6,330 nt of DNA, taken from assembly GCA_005800795.1 (NCBI GenBank), contig SYEN01000198.1, positions 1 through 6,330 of the forward strand, read 5' to 3'. A model generated the notes under the pieces. It had not been told where the DNA came from and searched no databases. It saw only the letters and a program-made list of their open reading frames with translations. Each line of letters opens with the position of its first letter. Position 1 is the first letter of the stretch. Both the position numbers and the translations under genes were made by a program. This document shows, piece after piece, positions 1-4,684 of the stretch. This stretch comes from Burkholderiales bacterium (lineage in GTDB: Bacteria > Pseudomonadota > Gammaproteobacteria > Burkholderiales > SG8-41).

Positions 1-120
1 CTTGATCACGTCGGCACCCAGATCGGCCAGCACAACGGCGCACGAGGGGCCCATCACGGTGTGACCGAGTTCGACGATGCGCAGGCCGGCGAGCGGCAGG
101 GGGTTTTGAGTGGGTGTCAT
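1..120 (-). CDS. Family III CoA-transferase (CaiB/BaiF type), N-terminal fragment
   Basis: This is the first 40 codons of a gene read leftward; the rest lies beyond the left edge. The ATG is at 120-118 and the frame is open to position 1. The visible protein contains LAGLRIVELGHTVMGPSC followed by a segment ending LADLGADVIK. This is the typical opening of CaiB/BaiF (family III) CoA-transferases, where the first Rossmann-like strand is followed by a G-P-S/F-C/A turn and the A-D-x-G-A-D-V-I-K helix and strand. Family members move CoA between carboxylic acids (formyl-, carnitine-, succinyl- or mesaconyl-CoA donors and others) in the cytoplasm through an aspartyl-CoA intermediate; the catalytic Asp lies further in and is not visible. 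No strong Shine-Dalgarno sequence precedes the ATG. The gene is divergent from the SDR gene at 255, so the two may share regulation in one carboxylic-acid pathway. Family assignment is firm; substrate is unknown. Confidence 0.88.
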   Translation of the reverse strand, partial: MTPTQNPLPLAGLRIVELGHTVMGPSCAVVLADLGADVIK

Positions 121-159
121 GGCAGGTTGCTGATTGGTTGGTAAGGACTCATGCCGGGA

Positions 160-187
160 ATTGTATGCGTTTCGCGCGCGCTGTTCA
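160..187 (-). promoter_or_regulatory. Candidate sigma-70 promoter for the leftward CoA-transferase gene
   Basis: Read on the minus strand, TGAACA (187-182, four of six matches to TTGACA) and TACAAT (165-160, five of six matches to TATAAT) are 16 bases apart. They would start transcription near 153, about 33 bases before the CoA-transferase ATG. This rests only on a match by eye and the correct position in a divergent gap. Confidence 0.35.
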
Positions 188-197
188 TGCGATACGG

Positions 198-203
198 TAT
201 AGT
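198..203 (+). promoter_or_regulatory. Candidate -10 element for the SDR-led operon
   Basis: TATAGT matches the sigma-70 -10 consensus at five of six bases and lies about 50 bases before the SDR start codon. The sequence 15-19 bases upstream is an alternating GC run with no recognisable -35 box, so an activator would be needed or the call is wrong. Transcription would start near 210, which would place the 213-230 hairpin at the very start of the mRNA. Confidence 0.3.
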
Positions 204-212
204 CGCGCGGCA

Positions 213-230
213 GGGTGCCGGTGTGCACCC
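213..230 (+). repeat. Short hairpin in the SDR leader
   Basis: GGGTGC (213-218) and GCACCC (225-230) form a perfect 6-bp, GC-rich stem with a 6-base loop. The hairpin ends 14 bases before the SDR ribosome-binding site and is followed by the T-rich stretch TTAATTTGTTTA. It could stabilise the 5' end of the mRNA or act as a weak attenuator. It does not cover the ribosome-binding site. The stem is directly visible; any role is inference. Confidence 0.35.
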
Positions 231-254
231 GTTAATTTGTTTATGGGAGCAATC

Positions 255-1019
255 ATGTTCAGTCTCAAGGGAAAAGTCGCGCTGATTACCGGTTCCACCA
301 AGGGCATCGGCAAATCCATTGCCGAAGAAATGGCTAATCTGGGCGCGAAAGTGGTGATCTCCAGCCGCAAGGCCGATGCGTGCGACGCCGTGGCCGCCGA
401 ATTCACCGCGCGCGGGCAGGAAGCGCTGGCCGTGCCGTGCAACGTGGGTGATAAGGCGGCGGCGCAAAACCTCGTCGATACCGTGATGAAAAAATGGGGC
501 CGCATCGACAGTCTGGTGTGCAATGCCGCGTCGAACCCGCACTTCGGCCCGCTGACCACGGCCACTGACGACATGTTCGATAAGATCATGTCCACCAATG
601 TGAAAAGTGTGTTCTGGCTTGCCAACATGGTGTTGCCGGCAATGGCCGAGCGCAGTGAAGGCGGCTCGATGATCATTATCTCCAGCATTGGAGCGCTGCG
701 CGGCAGTCAGGTGCTGGGCTTGTATGGCACGTCGAAGGCTGCCGAGGCTGGACTTGCGCGTGCGCTTGCCGTGCAGTGGGGCGACAAAAACATTCGCGTC
801 AACACGATTCTGCCGGGTCTGGTGAAAACCGATTTTGCCAAGGCGTTGTGGTCGGACGAAAACCGGCTGAAATCGCGCGAGGCCGCGACACCCTTGCGGC
901 GCATCGGCCAGCCCAGGGACATCGGCGGTGTCGCGGCGTTTTTGGCGTGCGAGGCGGGGGCGTTTGTGACCGGGCAGATGATCGTGGTGGATGGAGGGGT
1001 TACGATTTCGGGGTCGTGA
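255..1019 (+). CDS. Short-chain dehydrogenase/reductase, DHRS4-like classical SDR
   Basis: A 254-residue cytoplasmic NAD(P)(H)-dependent oxidoreductase of normal classical SDR length. Visible motifs are the cofactor loop TGSTKGIG (12-19), SSRK at 36-39 after the second strand, NAAS (90-93) in place of the usual NNAG, Asn115, Ser144, and Tyr157-x-x-x-Lys161 of the catalytic tetrad. It also has the LPG turn (186-188) with VKTDF after it, and the C-terminal VTGQMIVVDGG. Arg38 and Lys16 suggest, but do not prove, NADP(H) preference. The CNAASNPHFGPL and GLVKTDFAKALW stretches resemble the DHRS4/carbonyl-reductase branch. The ATG at 255 is preferred because GGGAG (245-249) is 5 bases upstream and MFSLKGKVALITG is a standard SDR N-terminus. 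The same frame is open back to 114, and an in-frame ATG at 243 lacks a ribosome-binding site. The gene heads a four-gene unit divergent from a CoA-transferase, which suggests a hydroxyacyl or carbonyl step in acid catabolism. The exact substrate is unknown. Confidence 0.93.
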   Translation: MFSLKGKVALITGSTKGIGKSIAEEMANLGAKVVISSRKADACDAVAAEFTARGQEALAVPCNVGDKAAAQNLVDTVMKKWGRIDSLVCNAASNPHFGPLTTATDDMFDKIMSTNVKSVFWLANMVLPAMAERSEGGSMIIISSIGALRGSQVLGLYGTSKAAEAGLARALAVQWGDKNIRVNTILPGLVKTDFAKALWSDENRLKSREAATPLRRIGQPRDIGGVAAFLACEAGAFVTGQMIVVDGGVTISGS

Positions 1020-1020
1020 C

Positions 1021-1533
1021 ATGTCTTCAACGTTGAAGGCTGACCGTGCTGATCTTCAGCTTGAAGGCTTGGTCGAGGGCATCACTCGTGAAAATCAGCA
1101 CGCCGAAGTGAATTTCAGCGGCGATTACTTGAAACGTGATCCACAAATCATTGGCAACGCGGGCCTCTACTATTGTTGCTACCGCCTTTCACTGTTCGGC
1201 TGGAACGTCATGCCTACCGCTCGAAACGCGCGCGGGGTCGACATCGTCGTTTACAGCCAAGACGCTACGCGTAAGCTTGCGATTCAGGTTAAGGCGTTGA
1301 GCAAGCGTCACCCCGTTCCACTTGGGACGTCTCTCGGAAAAGTCATGGGGGATTTCTGGGTTATTGTAAACAACGTTTCGTCAAGTCCTTCAGCTTATAT
1401 TTTGCTGCCGTCGGAAGTTAAAGAATTCGCTCACCGTGGCGAGAAAGAAGGGCGTATCTCATTTTGGCTCCAGCCAAAAAGCTACGATCAAGAGGACTTC
1501 AAAGAGAAGTGGGACCGCGTAGGCCGTGGTTAA
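1021..1533 (+). CDS. Small PD-(D/E)XK-like putative nuclease, otherwise hypothetical
   Basis: A 170-residue soluble protein without signal peptide or membrane segment. Residues 45-91 read like a restriction-endonuclease-like core. A helix starting GNAGLYYCCYRLSLFGWNV (45-63) is followed by a strand with Gly72-Val-Asp74-Ile-Val, then a strand ending Ile88-Gln89-Val-Lys91. The D-x14-QxK pattern matches PD-(D/E)XK enzymes in which Gln replaces the middle acidic residue, as in the Mrr-type catalytic domain. The Glu often found in the first helix is not evident; Asn46 lies there. A second alpha/beta segment (GDFWVIVNNV, 110-119) and a basic, Trp-rich C-terminus follow. The start at 1021 is one base after the SDR stop, with only a weak GGGG (1010-1013), so translation is probably coupled. 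An in-frame ATG at 991 would overlap the SDR gene. GC is about 51% by hand count, below its neighbours, which suggests acquisition. No methylase or antitoxin partner adjoins it. Real gene: likely; nuclease fold: probable; activity: unproven. Confidence 0.72.
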   Translation: MSSTLKADRADLQLEGLVEGITRENQHAEVNFSGDYLKRDPQIIGNAGLYYCCYRLSLFGWNVMPTARNARGVDIVVYSQDATRKLAIQVKALSKRHPVPLGTSLGKVMGDFWVIVNNVSSSPSAYILLPSEVKEFAHRGEKEGRISFWLQPKSYDQEDFKEKWDRVGRG

Positions 1534-1557
1534 AAGGCCAAAGCGCAACCAATGAAT

Positions 1558-1562
1558 AGGAG
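1558..1562 (+). promoter_or_regulatory. Ribosome-binding site of the Bug/TctC gene
   Basis: AGGAG lies 6 bases before the ATG at 1569, in the 35-base gap after the nuclease-like gene. It is the clearest Shine-Dalgarno sequence among the four operon genes and fixes this start. It implies independent, strong initiation of the binding protein, unlike the two genes that start one base after a stop codon. Confidence 0.7.
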
Positions 1563-1568
1563 CAAAGA

Positions 1569-2537
1569 ATGAATCGTCGATGGCTGACCTACGCGCTGTT
1601 TGCGCTCGCAGTCCTATCAGGCACAACCACAGCACAAACCTACCCCGCCAAATCCGTCCGCCTCGTCCTCCCCTTCGCCGCAGGCAGCGCGGTAGACGTC
1701 CTCGCCCGCCACTACGCGCAAAAGATGTCGGAGCAGTGGAAGCAGCAGGTGGTGGTGGACAACCGCACCGGCGCCAACGGCATTATTGGCATGGAATTCA
1801 TCGCCCGTGCCGCAGCGGATGGTTACACGGTGGGCATGGGCAATGTGGCGACACTTGCCATCAATCCGCATCTTTACGCCAAACTGCCGTATGACCCGCT
1901 GAAGGATTTCGCGCCGGTGCTGCTGGCGGCGGAGATCAACAATTGCCTTGCTGTGCATCCGTCGGTGCCGGTGAGCAACCTCAAGGAGCTGATTGCGTTC
2001 GCCAAGGCGCGGCCGGGGCAGTTGAATTACGCGTCAGGCGGTGTCGGCAGTGCGCAGCATATTCCGATGGAAATGCTGAAATCGATGACGGGCATCAACA
2101 TTCTGCACGTGCCGTACAAAGGGCTGGCCGCGGCGTTTAATGACACGCTAGCCGGGCAGGTGCCGATGATGATTCCCGGCTTGGCGACGGCACTGCCGCA
2201 TGCCAACAGCGGCAAGCTGCGTATCCTCGCCACCACCGGCGGCAAGCGCATTGCCGCCACACCCAATATCCCGAGCATTGCCGAGTCCGGCGTACTAGGC
2301 TACGACTTTGATTCGTGGACGGGCTTTTTGTTGCCGGCCGGCACGGCGGCGGATACCGTGACACGCGTCAACGCTGAGACCTTGCGCGTGACACGGTTGC
2401 CGGAATCCAAAGAGCGCTTGTCGGCTTTGGGCTTTGCGCTGATCGGCGGTACGCCGGTGGAGTTTGGCGATTACATTCGCGCGAATCTTTCGCGCATCGG
2501 GCCGGTGGTCAAGGCGGCGGGCATCAAGCCGGAGTGA
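1569..2537 (+). CDS. Bug/TctC-family tripartite tricarboxylate transporter substrate-binding protein
   Basis: A 322-residue periplasmic binding protein of usual family length. A signal peptide covers about residues 1-22: MNRR, a hydrophobic stretch, then TTA before QTYP, suggesting Sec export and cleavage near Ala22-Gln23. Mature-protein hallmarks in order are YPAKSVRLVLPFAAGSAVDVLAR (25-47, the ligand-carboxylate loop with Asp43), NRTGANGIIGMEFIA (65-79), YASGGVGSAQH (154-164), and HVPYKGLAAAFNDTLAGQV (180-198). The C-terminal part contains the family pattern GFLLPAGT. Such proteins bind small carboxylates or related ligands. Some deliver them to TctAB membrane subunits and many are orphans, as here, since no tctA or tctB is in the window. 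The stop codon is one base before the next start (TGA-C-ATG), and GGAG at 2531-2534 serves the downstream gene. Its place between catabolic genes and an MFS permease suggests it senses or captures the pathway substrate; this is inference. The ligand cannot be told from sequence. Confidence 0.95.
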   Translation: MNRRWLTYALFALAVLSGTTTAQTYPAKSVRLVLPFAAGSAVDVLARHYAQKMSEQWKQQVVVDNRTGANGIIGMEFIARAAADGYTVGMGNVATLAINPHLYAKLPYDPLKDFAPVLLAAEINNCLAVHPSVPVSNLKELIAFAKARPGQLNYASGGVGSAQHIPMEMLKSMTGINILHVPYKGLAAAFNDTLAGQVPMMIPGLATALPHANSGKLRILATTGGKRIAATPNIPSIAESGVLGYDFDSWTGFLLPAGTAADTVTRVNAETLRVTRLPESKERLSALGFALIGGTPVEFGDYIRANLSRIGPVVKAAGIKPE

Positions 2538-2538
2538 C

Positions 2539-3768
2539 ATGCAAAAACAACACAAAAACGTTCTGGTTCTCTCTGCCTGTCAGGCCACGCTGCAAACCGG
2601 CGGCGTGACGCTGATTCTGGTTACCGGACTGGCGGGGGTGGCACTGGCGCCGGTTGCGGCCCTGGCCACCATACCGCTGACGTGCTATGTGATCGGCTCT
2701 GCGCTGACCACGTTCCCGGCTTCGATGCTGATGAAGGCCGTTGGCCGCCGCAATGGGTTTCAGGCAGGCACAGCTATCGGCATGGTGGGCGCGGGCATTA
2801 ATGCGCTGGCGATTTATCTGGCGAATTTCTGGCTGCTGTGTCTGGGCATGATGATCATGGGCAGTCATACCGCGTTCGGGAAATATTACCGTTTCGCAGC
2901 GGCGGATGCGACCGAAGCCAACTTTCGCGCCAAGGCGATTTCATTGACGCTCGCCGGCGGCATCGTTGGCGGCTTTGTCGCGCCGGAGATGGCCAAGCGC
3001 ACCAAGGATTTGTTTACCGATCACATGTTCCTGGGGTCGTATCTGTCGCTGATGGTGGTGTGCGTGGTGGCGGCGCTGGTGCTGACACAACTGGATATTC
3101 CGCAACTGTCGGAAAAAGAACGCAAGGAAGGTGGCCGCCCGATCCGGGAAATCATGCGCCAGCCGGTGTTTATTGTGGCGGCGCTTTCCGGGGCGTTGTC
3201 TTACGGCATCATGAATCTCTTTATGACTTCGACGCCGCTGGCGATGCGCGCGCACGATCATCATTTCAATTCGGCGGCGTTCGTGCTGGAGTGGCATGTG
3301 TTGGGCATGTACGGGCCGTCGTTTTTTACCGGCTCGTTGATCCAGAAATTTGGCGTGTTGAAGGTGATCCTCGCGGGTATCGTGCTGCTATTCGGAGCGG
3401 TGGCAGCCGCGCTAGCCGGCACTGGCGTCATTAACTTCTGGATCGCGTTATTTGTGCTGGGTGTGGGCTGGAATTTCATGTACGTCGGCGGCTCGGCGCT
3501 GCTGACCGAATGCCACACGCCCGCCGAGCGCGCCAAGACGCAGGCGGCGAACGACCTGATGGTGTTTTGCACCATGGCGGTTTCGTCGATGTCCTCCGGC
3601 ATGTTGCTGACCATGAGCGGGTGGCACGCAGTGAATTACGGCACCATTCCGTTTCTGCTGCTGGCAAGCGGATTTACCTTGTGGCTGATGTGGCTGCGTA
3701 GTAACGGCCATTCCGGCGTGGCACCCATTGTAGTTTCTGCACCCGCCCCTACCGAGGCAAAAAACTAG
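2539..3768 (+). CDS. Major facilitator superfamily transporter, 12 TM segments
   Basis: A 409-residue inner-membrane secondary transporter. Hydrophobic segments fall at about 7-33, 40-60, 74-96, 97-115, 135-150, 165-183, then 208-230, 248-268, 273-293, 297-320, 337-358 and 365-387. A charged central loop (184-207, rich in Glu, Lys and Arg) separates the halves. The 2-3 loop carries an A-motif remnant, VGRRNGFQAG (68-77). A conserved-looking KYYRFAAADA (115-124) follows TM4, and an unusual His-Asp-His-His cluster (239-242) follows TM7. The start at 2539 is chosen because it is one base after the Bug gene stop, with GGAG (2531-2534) 4 bases upstream. The frame is open back to 2464, but those codons overlap the Bug gene and encode nothing MFS-like. 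The overall pattern resembles uncharacterised proteobacterial MFS permeases, some of which are annotated as RfnT-like riboflavin transporters; I would not transfer that name. Gene context favours an organic acid. Direction and substrate are unknown. It is the last gene of the unit. Confidence 0.9.
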   Translation: MQKQHKNVLVLSACQATLQTGGVTLILVTGLAGVALAPVAALATIPLTCYVIGSALTTFPASMLMKAVGRRNGFQAGTAIGMVGAGINALAIYLANFWLLCLGMMIMGSHTAFGKYYRFAAADATEANFRAKAISLTLAGGIVGGFVAPEMAKRTKDLFTDHMFLGSYLSLMVVCVVAALVLTQLDIPQLSEKERKEGGRPIREIMRQPVFIVAALSGALSYGIMNLFMTSTPLAMRAHDHHFNSAAFVLEWHVLGMYGPSFFTGSLIQKFGVLKVILAGIVLLFGAVAAALAGTGVINFWIALFVLGVGWNFMYVGGSALLTECHTPAERAKTQAANDLMVFCTMAVSSMSSGMLLTMSGWHAVNYGTIPFLLLASGFTLWLMWLRSNGHSGVAPIVVSAPAPTEAKN

Positions 3769-3776
3769 GGGAAATT

Positions 3777-3805
3777 TGTAACAGGGTTTTTCAGGGTGTG
3801 TTACA
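3777..3805. repeat. TGTAACA/TGTTACA inverted repeat after the MFS gene
   Basis: Two perfect 7-base arms (3777-3783 and 3799-3805) are separated by 15 bases. A further TGTAAC occurs at 3881-3886. Begun 8 bases after the MFS stop codon, the repeat could be a weak terminator stem (TTTTT follows at 3814-3818) or a two-half-site operator for the next gene. The sequence alone does not decide between these. Confidence 0.35.
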
Positions 3806-3826
3806 GGAAAGGGTTTTTGTAAGTAT

Positions 3827-3840
3827 TTGTTTTAAAACAA
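3827..3840. repeat. Perfect 14-bp AT-rich palindrome TTGTTTTAAAACAA
   Basis: The palindrome has no spacer at its centre and is followed by CTATTTTT (3841-3848). As DNA it looks like a symmetric binding site for a dimeric regulator. As RNA it would make only a weak 5-bp A-U-rich hairpin before a T-tract, so a poor terminator is also possible. It stands about 175 bases before mlaC, in the most AT-rich part of the gap. Confidence 0.4.
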
Positions 3841-3907
3841 CTATTTTTCGACGCCCCTATCGACTTACCGGGGGCAAAACTGTAACTGTCCAGCGGGAAC
3901 TGCGTTA

Positions 3908-3937
3908 ATGGATTGGTGCCCAAGCAGAGCCGGCTGA
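3908..3937 (+). other. Possible 9-codon leader ORF upstream of mlaC
   Basis: ATG (3908-3910) opens a 9-codon frame, MDWCPSRAG, ending with TGA at 3935-3937. GGGA at 3895-3898 is a weak ribosome-binding site 9 bases upstream. The last codons and the first base of the stop lie in the left arm of the 3927-3967 inverted repeat, so a ribosome at the stop would keep that arm from pairing. That geometry is seen in leader-peptide control, but so short a frame occurs easily by chance. There is no run of one regulatory amino acid. Confidence 0.15.
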
Positions 3938-3967
3938 CTTAACCACACGGCCCTGCCAAGCCGGCTC
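3927..3967. repeat. Perfect 9-bp GC-rich inverted repeat upstream of mlaC
   Basis: GAGCCGGCT (3927-3935) and AGCCGGCTC (3959-3967) are exact inverse complements separated by 23 bases. Each arm also contains the self-complementary AGCCGGCT, so the pair can be read either as one long stem or as two palindromic sites 32 bases apart. It ends 35 bases before the mlaC ribosome-binding site. No T-tract follows, so it is not a standard terminator. It may be an mRNA leader structure or a pair of operator sites. Confidence 0.45.
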
Positions 3968-4002
3968 GCGCAATTCCGCGCATCCGCGTACCCGGGCGCA
4001 CT

Positions 4003-4009
4003 GAGAGGA
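4003..4009 (+). promoter_or_regulatory. Ribosome-binding site of mlaC
   Basis: GAGAGGA ends 6 bases before the ATG at 4016. This spacing selects that codon over the in-frame ATG at 4025, which would be 15 bases away. Confidence 0.65.
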
Positions 4010-4015
4010 CGTTCG

Positions 4016-4642
4016 ATGAGTTCGATGATCAAGCAAATATTCCAATCACTGGCTGCCTTGCTGGGCGGCATCACCTTGTTCGCTGCGGGCACGGCGTTCG
4101 CGCAATCGGCGGCTGCACCCGACGCGGTGGTCAAAGGCATGGTGGACGAGGTGCTCAGCGTGATCAAAGCTAACAAAGACCGCCGTCTGCTGTCCGACGT
4201 GGTGGACAAAAAAGTACTGCCGAATTTTGACTTTCAGGCGATGACACGGCTGGCTGTGGGCCGCGCGTGGCGCGATGCGTCGCCCGCGCAACAGCAATCG
4301 CTGGAAAGCGCGTTTCGCACGCTGCTGGTTACAACCTACAGCCAGGCGCTGAGCCAATCAAGCACGCCCGATGCCTCGGTGGACGTGCGCCCGGCGGCGG
4401 TGAAGCCTGTGGACGATGATGTCACCGTGAGAACATTTGTTAAAGATTCCTCGCGCAAGCCGATTTCGGTCGACTACCGGTTGGCCAAGTCGGGAAGCGG
4501 CTGGAAAGTCTACGACGTGGTGGTCGAAAACCTGAGTTTGGTGACTAACTATCGCAGCACGTTTAACAGCGAAATCACCAAGTCGGGTATTGATGGCCTG
4601 ATCAAGGCGCTGGAAGCAAAGAACCGGCAAAACGCCGGCTGA
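4016..4642 (+). CDS. mlaC: MlaC/Ttg2D-family periplasmic phospholipid-binding protein
   Basis: A 208-residue exported protein of the MlaC (Ttg2D, toluene-tolerance auxiliary) family, at about the usual length. Residues 1-29 form a signal peptide with a hydrophobic core (AALLGGITLFAAG) and AFA before Gln30. The mature part shows family hallmarks: VLPNFDFQAMTRLAVGRAW (67-85) with the following S/T-P-A-Q-Q helix (89-94), a Tyr-x-x-x-Leu helix near 108-112, a beta-rich segment with VRTFV (138-142) and VDYRL (152-156), and WKVYDVVVENLSLVTNYRS (163-181), which forms part of the lipid-cradling fold. MlaC carries phospholipids across the periplasm between the outer-membrane MlaA complex and the inner-membrane MlaFEDB ABC complex. 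None of those genes adjoin: upstream lies an unrelated MFS gene 247 bases away, and downstream is the convergent spoT. It is therefore an isolated copy, either the main MlaC or a paralogue such as a hopanoid-associated HpnM-like protein. Family certain; exact orthology open. Confidence 0.9.
   Translation: MSSMIKQIFQSLAALLGGITLFAAGTAFAQSAAAPDAVVKGMVDEVLSVIKANKDRRLLSDVVDKKVLPNFDFQAMTRLAVGRAWRDASPAQQQSLESAFRTLLVTTYSQALSQSSTPDASVDVRPAAVKPVDDDVTVRTFVKDSSRKPISVDYRLAKSGSGWKVYDVVVENLSLVTNYRSTFNSEITKSGIDGLIKALEAKNRQNAG
4624..4638. repeat. Small GC hairpin at the end of mlaC
   Basis: CCGGC (4624-4628) and GCCGG (4634-4638) form a 5-bp stem with an AAAAC loop, ending two bases before the mlaC stop codon. 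A second weak pair, GCGCGT (4645-4650) with ACGCGC (4673-4678), spans most of the 42-base gap to spoT. Neither is followed by a T-tract on either strand, so intrinsic termination between the convergent genes is not evident. Confidence 0.25.
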
Positions 4643-4684
4643 TGGCGCGTATGGTGCTGCGGCTTGCGGCCAACGCGCGCGTAA

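Larger units (their letters stand above)
3769..4015. other. 247-bp intergenic region between MFS gene and mlaC
   Basis: No credible protein gene fits here apart from a possible 9-codon leader. The first third (about 3770-3850) is AT-rich and contains TGTAACA/TGTTACA inverted repeats, two copies of AGGGTTTTT (3783-3791 and 3810-3818) and a 14-bp palindrome. The middle holds GCCCC (3853-3857) facing GGGGC (3871-3875). The last part has a perfect 9-bp inverted repeat and the mlaC ribosome-binding site. It must hold the mlaC promoter and probably the end of the upstream transcript. No promoter here matches consensus well enough to call. Confidence 0.6.

Noticed and set aside
114..254. N-terminal extension of the SDR by 47 residues
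   Set aside because: The frame is open by chance. The extension is not SDR-like, covers the candidate promoter and hairpin, and the ATG at 255 has a proper ribosome-binding site.
117..1022. A 301-codon open frame on the minus strand covering the whole SDR gene
   Set aside because: It is a mirror of the SDR codons in a GC-rich gene. The product is rich in His, Arg and Gln, has no recognisable domain, and the plus-strand frame has complete SDR motifs.
1021..1533. Restriction-modification or toxin-antitoxin system built around the nuclease-like gene
   Set aside because: No methyltransferase, specificity subunit, ATPase or small antitoxin-like gene adjoins it; both neighbours are metabolic genes.
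2464..2538. Upstream start for the MFS transporter giving 25 extra residues
   Set aside because: These codons overlap the conserved end of the Bug gene, and the peptide is Arg/Ser-rich and unlike an MFS N-terminus.
2838..3434. A 198-codon frame within the MFS gene on the same strand
   Set aside because: It is out of frame with a clear 12-TM protein. Its translation is Arg/Gly-rich with no motif, typical of a shadow frame.
3853..3875. GCCCC/GGGGC pair as a terminator for the MFS operon
   Set aside because: The stem is only 5 bp with a 13-base loop and is followed by CAAAAC rather than a T-tract.
3769..4015. A riboswitch, tRNA or known small RNA in the gap before mlaC
   Set aside because: I could not fit a cloverleaf or any riboswitch consensus I know; only simple inverted repeats are present.
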